Of a DNA stretch of 47,926 nucleotides, positions 44,413 to 47,926 are shown piece by piece. The position numbers and the translations under genes were made by a program. Under the pieces are notes generated by a model. The model made no database searches. It saw only the letters and a list, made by a program, of their open reading frames with translations, and was not told the origin of the DNA. Origin of the DNA: Ruminiclostridium cellobioparum DSM 1351 = ATCC 15832 (GTDB taxonomy: Bacteria; Bacillota; Clostridia; Acetivibrionales; DSM-1351); contig NZ_KK211291.1 of the NCBI RefSeq assembly GCF_000621505.1, positions 1-47,926 of the forward strand, given 5' to 3'. How positions within the stretch are numbered: the stretch's first letter is position 1; the number at the start of each line of letters is the position of its first letter.

Positions 44413-44463
44413 TTAACCGAATCGGTCAACAAATATTATAATACCATTAACCGATTCGGTCAA
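44413..44463 (-). promoter_or_regulatory. TetR gene promoter with paired operators
   Basis: On the minus strand TTGACC (44458-44463) and TATAAT (44435-44440) are 17 bp apart. TTAACCGATTCGGTCAA (44447-44463) covers the -35 box, and TTAACCGAATCGGTCAA (44413-44429) lies downstream of the -10. The two sites differ at one base and are 34 bp apart, about three helix turns, suiting cooperative TetR dimers. Confidence 0.8.
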
Positions 44464-44512
44464 TTACTGTTTAAAGCTTTTTTTACGGCCGCAATAATAC
44501 AGGAGAAACACA

Positions 44513-44549
44513 AACAGCCACCACTTTATAATCAAAAGTGATGGCTGTT
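44513..44549 (-). terminator. Hairpin terminator; copy 2 of the direct repeat
   Basis: AACAGCCACCACTTT (44513-44527) pairs with AAAGTGATGGCTGTT (44535-44549), with the same G-U-compatible position as copy 1. The flanks also match copy 1, including the ACAAGTGG end, so the repeat spans 44502-44578. It lies downstream of the KTR and exporter genes. Confidence 0.65.
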
Positions 44550-44658
44550 AAGCTTTCCTCACCCTTCGGGACAAGTGGCCCGAACTCAATATAGAGGCAT
44601 CATGCAGCTTGGGGAGTTATCATAAAGAAAGAACCGACAACTGTGATTTCACTCACGG

Positions 44659-44847
44659 CTATCGGCTCTGCGTCTTAGCGTCTGGCTCTTTGATAACTGA
44701 CATATTCAGTTGTTTTACATTGATTATCGTTTCCTGTTTACACTTGGGACAAAACAGCGGAAAGTTTTCAAGCACCGTATCATCACGTATCTTGACCCGT
44801 GTTTTGTTGCTGCAGACCGGGCATAATATCCACTCGTATTTACACAC
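44659..44847 (-). CDS. Cysteine-rich KTR protein
   Basis: A 62-residue zinc-ribbon protein with two Cys pairs, CPVCSNKTRVKIRDDT and LFCPKCKQETIINVKQ, the hallmark of the Cys_rich_KTR family found almost only on Firmicute conjugative transposons and related elements. The start is GTG with GGGATGG upstream. Its function is unknown; the fold suggests nucleic-acid or zinc binding. Its presence supports the mobile origin of this segment. Confidence 0.8.
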   Translation of the reverse strand: MCKYEWILCPVCSNKTRVKIRDDTVLENFPLFCPKCKQETIINVKQLNMSVIKEPDAKTQSR

Positions 44848-44906
44848 TCTACCATCCCTTTACTTGATATTTTTGTTAACCACTATAATTTTAATGCCTG
44901 CAAACA

Positions 44907-45677
44907 TTAAGCTGCTTTCCGTTTGTACGCGCGCATCGCAAATAGATATGCGACGATCAGTATACCTGAGCACCACGCGAGCGCAACCCAAATATCATTT
45001 CCGACGGGCTGTCCCGACAGGAGTGCACGGATGGCGTCCACTATCGAAGTAACCGGCTGGTTTTCGGCAAAGGCATGGACGACCGGCGGCATTGAATCGG
45101 TCGGCACAAACGCCGAGCTGATAAACGGAAGGAAGATGAGCGGATAGGAAAAGGCGCCTGCGCCGTCCACCGATTTTGCGGACAGTCCGGCAATTGCCGC
45201 GATCCATGTCAGGGCCAGCGTAAACAGCGCGAGTATACCGGCCACGGCCAGCCATGACAATACTCCTGCCGACGAACGGAAGCCCATGATCAGCGCCACG
45301 AGAATGATTATGACAACCGAAATCGCATTGGATATCAGTGAGGTCAGCACATGCCCCCACAGCGCGGCTGAACGCGCAATCGGCATGGTGTGGAACCGTT
45401 CGAAGATTCCGCTTTTCATATCCATAAACAGACGGTAAGCCGTATAAGATATACCGCTTGCTATGGCAATCAGCAGGATACCGGGTAACAGGTAATTCAC
45501 ATAGTTATCCGTGCCGGTTTGAATTGCGCCGCCCAACACATATACAAACAGCAGCATCATCGCAATCGGAGTGATGCAGACCGTGATAATGGTATCCATG
45601 CTGCGGAAAATATGGCGCATGGAACGTCCAAGCATAACGCCCATATCGCTGAAAAAGTGTCTTTTTGTCGCTTCCAT
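44907..45677 (-). CDS. ABC-2 type exporter permease (DrrB-like)
   Basis: A 256-residue ABC-2 permease with six membrane segments. RSMRHIFRSMDTIITVCITPIAM is the N-terminal motif, and GIFERFHTMPIARSAALWGHVL is the signature cytoplasmic segment of DrrB-type daunorubicin exporters. PLIFLPFISSAFVPTDSMP is the conserved periplasmic-face motif. With the ATPase it would export a drug or lipid-like compound. Its ATG directly follows the ATPase stop (TAAATG), so the two are coupled. Substrate unknown. Confidence 0.9.
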   Translation of the reverse strand: MEATKRHFFSDMGVMLGRSMRHIFRSMDTIITVCITPIAMMLLFVYVLGGAIQTGTDNYVNYLLPGILLIAIASGISYTAYRLFMDMKSGIFERFHTMPIARSAALWGHVLTSLISNAISVVIIILVALIMGFRSSAGVLSWLAVAGILALFTLALTWIAAIAGLSAKSVDGAGAFSYPLIFLPFISSAFVPTDSMPPVVHAFAENQPVTSIVDAIRALLSGQPVGNDIWVALAWCSGILIVAYLFAMRAYKRKAA

Positions 45678-46436
45678 TTACTTTTCCTCCTTCTTGCCTA
45701 TGATTGTGAGGAATATTTCCTCCAATGTCGGCTGTTTTTCCACATACTCCGCCTTCACGGGCGGGAACAGCTTTTTCAGTTCATCAAGGGTGCCGTTCGT
45801 GATAATTTTCCCTTCATGCAGAATGGCGATTTGATTCGCAAGCTGTTCGGCTTCTTCCAAATACTGCGTGGTCAGAAAAATCGTTGTGCCGCCTCCGGCA
45901 AGTTCTTTAACAACCTTCCAAACCTCGATGCGTCCTTCGGGGTCAAGCCCGGTGGTCGGTTCGTCGAGAAAAATAAGCTGTGGCTTTCCCACAAGGCTCA
46001 TAGCAATGTCGAGCCTTCGGCGCATTCCGCCCGAATAGGTGGAAACCCTGCGGTCGGCGGCCTCAGTCAAGCTGAAGCGTTTCAGTAAATCGTCAGCCGC
46101 TTGATGGGGATTGGCAAGGTGCCGCAGCCTGGCGATCATGATGATATTTTCCCGTCCGGTCAAAATCTCGTCCACAGCGGCAAACTGCCCTGTCAGGCTG
46201 ATCGACTGCCGCACATTGCCGGGCTTTGCTGCAACGTCGAAGCCGTTTACGGCGGCGGTTCCGCCGTCCTGTTTCAGCAACGTAGTGAGAATTTTAACAA
46301 TTGTCGTCTTGCCTGTGCCGTTGGAGCCGAGCAGGGCGAAGATACTGCCTTTTTCCACCTCGAAATCCACGCCCTTTAGAACATGAAGTTTCTTGTAGGA
46401 CTTTTGCAGCCCTTTCACTTGAATTGCTTTTTCCAT
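45678..46436 (-). CDS. ABC exporter ATPase (DrrA-like)
   Basis: A 252-residue ATPase with Walker A LGSNGTGKTT, signature YSGGMRRRLDIA, Walker B LIFLDEPTTGLDPEGR and a C-terminal tail as in DrrA. It energises the ABC-2 permease encoded next. It belongs to the PadR - DUF1048 - DUF1048 - ATPase - permease operon seen in multidrug efflux loci of Firmicutes. GAGGAGG-like bases precede ATG. Confidence 0.92.
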   Translation of the reverse strand: MEKAIQVKGLQKSYKKLHVLKGVDFEVEKGSIFALLGSNGTGKTTIVKILTTLLKQDGGTAAVNGFDVAAKPGNVRQSISLTGQFAAVDEILTGRENIIMIARLRHLANPHQAADDLLKRFSLTEAADRRVSTYSGGMRRRLDIAMSLVGKPQLIFLDEPTTGLDPEGRIEVWKVVKELAGGGTTIFLTTQYLEEAEQLANQIAILHEGKIITNGTLDELKKLFPPVKAEYVEKQPTLEEIFLTIIGKKEEK

Positions 46437-46451
46437 GCAGATATCCTCCTC

Positions 46452-46802
46452 TTACTTTTTTTTATCCGTAACCTTTTTTATGGCCTTATTAACTTCCTGG
46501 TTAACAGATTCTTGATAGATGTCAGCGTAAGTTTTTGAATCTTTTATTAGATCGTCGCAGAAAGCCGCTACGTCACTGCCCGTGACTTCGAGCACGCCTT
46601 TCCCCAAGGCTGCGCCCTCTTCAAAAAGATCGATAATCCCCGAGAGCAAACCCGTCCCTTCGGTTAGCTCAACAGGGCCGACCTTAAAGAAATATTTTTG
46701 AATCTCCTTATAAACAATCCGATAATCTTGCGGGAGCGCTTTGACACGCGCCATGTGCGCTCGCCACTCTTTTTTGCCTTCGATGATATTTTGTATTCTC
46801 AT
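46452..46802 (-). CDS. DUF1048 family protein, second copy
   Basis: A 116-residue helical protein of the DUF1048 family. It shows KEWRAHMARVKALPQDYRIVYKEIQKYFFK, then IIDLFEEGAALGKGVLEVTGSDVAAFCDDL. These small proteins regularly sit between a PadR regulator and a DrrAB-type exporter; their role is unknown, perhaps modulating the regulator or the transporter. It is about one third identical to its neighbour by eye. The C-terminus is Lys-rich. Confidence 0.82.
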   Translation of the reverse strand: MRIQNIIEGKKEWRAHMARVKALPQDYRIVYKEIQKYFFKVGPVELTEGTGLLSGIIDLFEEGAALGKGVLEVTGSDVAAFCDDLIKDSKTYADIYQESVNQEVNKAIKKVTDKKK

Positions 46803-46811
46803 TTTATCCTC

Positions 46812-47159
46812 CTATTTACCTAATTTTTTAGCGATATTATTGTTGAGTTGCTTGCGCCACTTGTCGCGAAAAGACTTTGCCCCTTCTTCGCCCACCAGAG
46901 CTGAACAGAAGCCTTTGATATCGTCACCCAAAACCTCTTGGACACTCTGACCGTCCGCCGCTGTTTCTTCCAGCAGGCCAAGCACACCGTCAAGAATTGG
47001 CATAAGGTTGCGGCCGGTAAAATCTGAGTACTGCCAAAGGTTGGCAGTAATTTTTTCCCATGCTGCTTGATAATCAGCCGGCAGCTTTTTGGTCCGCGCT
47101 TCAAAAGATCTCAATTTTTTAGTCATATCGCTGCCCGTAACTTTCTCCCAAAAATCCAT
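46812..47159 (-). CDS. DUF1048 family protein, first copy
   Basis: A 115-residue DUF1048 protein: LRSFEARTKKLPADYQAAWEKITANLWQYSD and VLGLLEETAADGQSVQEVLGDDIKGFCSAL. It shares the layout of the second copy (paired helices, then a Gly-Asp-Asp motif and a Cys). Its ATG overlaps the PadR stop codon, so translation is coupled. Two copies suggest a heteromeric partner for the exporter or for PadR; this is inference. Confidence 0.82.
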   Translation of the reverse strand: MDFWEKVTGSDMTKKLRSFEARTKKLPADYQAAWEKITANLWQYSDFTGRNLMPILDGVLGLLEETAADGQSVQEVLGDDIKGFCSALVGEEGAKSFRDKWRKQLNNNIAKKLGK

Positions 47160-47491
47160 TATTTTTTCTCCTTTAACTCGTTAATTTTTGATGATACGAA
47201 CTCCCATTTTGCCCAGAATCGGCTTAGCTCTTCGCGTCCCGCGTTGTTGAGCGTGTAAAACTTACGCGGCGGCCCCATATCTGACGGTTTTTTTTCTATG
47301 TCCACGAGCTTATTTTTCTCAAGTCGCACCAAGATGGTGTAGACCGTTCCATCGACAATGTCCGTGAAGCCGAGGGTGTTCAGTCGCCGCGTGATTTCGT
47401 AGCCGTAGGTTTCTTTGCGGCTTATAATTTCAAGGACGCAACCCTCGAGCACGCCTTTGAGCATTTCCGTTAGGTTTTCCAGTATAATCAC
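47159..47491 (-). CDS. PadR family transcriptional regulator
   Basis: A 110-residue PadR repressor with the winged helix CVLEIISRKETYGYEITRRLNTLGFTDIVDGTVYTILVRLEKNKLV followed by the wing PPRKFYTLNNAGREEL. It is of the short PadR-s2 class, which usually binds its own promoter and releases it on binding a drug. It is the first gene of the exporter operon. No strong ribosome site is seen ahead of the chosen start, so the true start may be 8-10 codons downstream. Confidence 0.9.
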   Translation of the reverse strand: MIILENLTEMLKGVLEGCVLEIISRKETYGYEITRRLNTLGFTDIVDGTVYTILVRLEKNKLVDIEKKPSDMGPPRKFYTLNNAGREELSRFWAKWEFVSSKINELKEKK

Positions 47492-47540
47492 TCCTCACTA
47501 TTCTGTATGACTGGTATTCAGTATTACTTATTACTGCTAT

Positions 47541-47569
47541 ATAGTAACACTCAATAGTTGGTTTGTCAA
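47541..47569 (-). promoter_or_regulatory. PadR operon promoter
   Basis: On the minus strand TTGACA (47564-47569) and TACTAT (47541-47546) are 17 bp apart. An inverted repeat TTACT-n7-AGTAA overlaps the -10 box and is the best candidate PadR operator. Confidence 0.7.
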
Positions 47570-47717
47570 TAGCGGTTCTTCTGATAATGAGTTTCATCTA
47601 AAACGCAACGACAGAAAATTAAAGACTGTACAAATTCCAATTTACACACTGACTATTATCCAATAAACCAAGCAAAATGATTTTGGGATATATTGGATCG
47701 AAGTGACCGCTACAATA

Positions 47718-47757
47718 CAAATAAACCGCCCATAGTCTCACTAAGGCGGTGTATTTG
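47718..47757. terminator. Hairpin near the right end of the element
   Basis: CAAATAAACCGCC pairs with GGCGGTGTATTTG (one bulge) around a 14-base loop. It sits about 70 bases inside the right junction and could stop host transcription from entering, or element transcription from leaving. Otherwise 47570-47811 holds no gene. Confidence 0.5.
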
Positions 47758-47811
47758 TGCAATAGGATAGCTCATATTTTATTTTTCGCCCTTATACCAG
47801 GGCTATTTTGT

Positions 47812-47829
47812 AGTTTCCTAATATAAACG
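47812..47829. other. Right attachment junction (attR)
   Basis: The element arm TTTCCTAATATAAA (47814-47827) is followed by the shared CG (47828-47829) and then host sequence GCTCCACCGG. Confidence 0.75.
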
Positions 47830-47926
47830 GCTCCACCGGAGCGACAGGCCCAACTGGTCCCACGGGAGCTACCGGAGCAACCGGACCGGCAGGTCCAACG
47901 GGTGCAGGAGTTACCGGAGCGACAGG
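47829..47926 (+). pseudogene. Collagen-like gene, downstream part, runs off the window
   Basis: From GGC at 47829 the frame reads GSTGATGPTGPTGATGATG and further Gly-X-Y triplets to the end of the window. It has no start codon or ribosome site. Base and repeat composition match the 5' part ending at 38825; several 20-40 base stretches are nearly identical. It is therefore the separated 3' part of the same gene, or of a close paralogue. In the current arrangement it cannot be translated from its own signals. Confidence 0.8.

Larger units (their letters stand above)
38826..47828. mobile_element. 9.0-kb serine-recombinase element in a collagen-like gene
   Basis: The element is bounded by 14-bp perfect inverted repeats next to a CG dinucleotide shared by both junctions, with Gly-X-Y collagen coding on both outer sides. 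It encodes a large serine recombinase at the left end, a small protein, a TetR-controlled rifampin phosphotransferase (frameshifted), a Cys-rich KTR protein, and a PadR-controlled DrrAB-type exporter with two DUF1048 proteins. All genes are on the minus strand. No relaxase, coupling protein, type IV secretion or phage structural gene is visible, so transfer must rely on helpers. Cargo and recombinase type fit clostridial integrative or mobilisable elements. Confidence 0.85.

Noticed and set aside
38826-47828. Prophage or integrative conjugative element
   Set aside because: No capsid, terminase, relaxase, coupling or type IV secretion gene is visible in the 9 kb.

Overview
The window reads as a chromosomal segment of a low-G+C, endospore-forming Firmicute of the class Clostridia (Ruminiclostridium/Clostridium-like). 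Signs of this are the strong AGGAGG-type ribosome binding sites with some TTG/GTG starts, sigma-A promoters with 17-bp spacers, YesM/YesN-type two-component systems beside sugar ABC transporters, and a collagen-like gene with an N-terminal domain typical of Firmicute spore-surface proteins. No rRNA, tRNA or CRISPR array was found.

Layout. (1) 1-1042: a DUF6273 gene behind a 20-bp palindrome. (2) 1319-9873: sensing and import locus 1 (YesN regulator, YesM kinase, LplB/LplC permeases, LplA-like lipoprotein, FAD-dependent oxidoreductase). (3) 10046-11560: decayed DNA, a truncated sensor kinase abutting a frameshifted, truncated gene. (4) 11670-12634: self-regulated MarR gene and a pyridoxamine-phosphate-oxidase-like gene. 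(5) 12723-16716: ferric-siderophore ABC operon, minus strand, under an iron-type promoter/operator. (6) 16991-18259: phosphoglycerate kinase of variant type. (7) 18432-21637: NitT/TauT-type ABC operon with a 47-bp palindromic terminator in its leader. (8) 21655-22467: remnants of an MFS transporter and a YbhB-like protein. (9) 22471-23366: nitroreductase and a 59-residue winged-helix protein. (10) 23500-26642: zinc regulon (Zur, ZnuB, ZnuC, divergent ZnuA) with three related operator-like sites. (11) 26695-28215: class I aldolase and a broken membrane gene. (12) 28373-36957: sensing and import locus 2 (YesM/YesN-type pair, CUT1 sugar ABC transporter, VOC protein, sugar-isomerase-like protein). 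(13) 37122-37970: two DUF1801 proteins. (14) 38259-47926: a collagen-like gene interrupted by a 9.0-kb element.

The most interesting region is the last. The collagen-like reading frame starts at 38259, is cut at 38825, and Gly-X-Y coding resumes at 47829. Between lies an element with a large serine recombinase next to its left end, no recognisable conjugation or phage genes, and two resistance-type cargo units: a TetR-controlled rifampin phosphotransferase (split by a frameshift) and a PadR-controlled DrrAB-type ABC exporter. The element ends are 14-bp perfect inverted repeats flanking a shared CG. This gives a near-perfect palindromic attP when the ends are joined. The arrangement recalls gene-interrupting elements such as skin in sigK. 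However, joining at the CG core leaves the two collagen halves one base out of frame, so precise restoration is not shown by this sequence.
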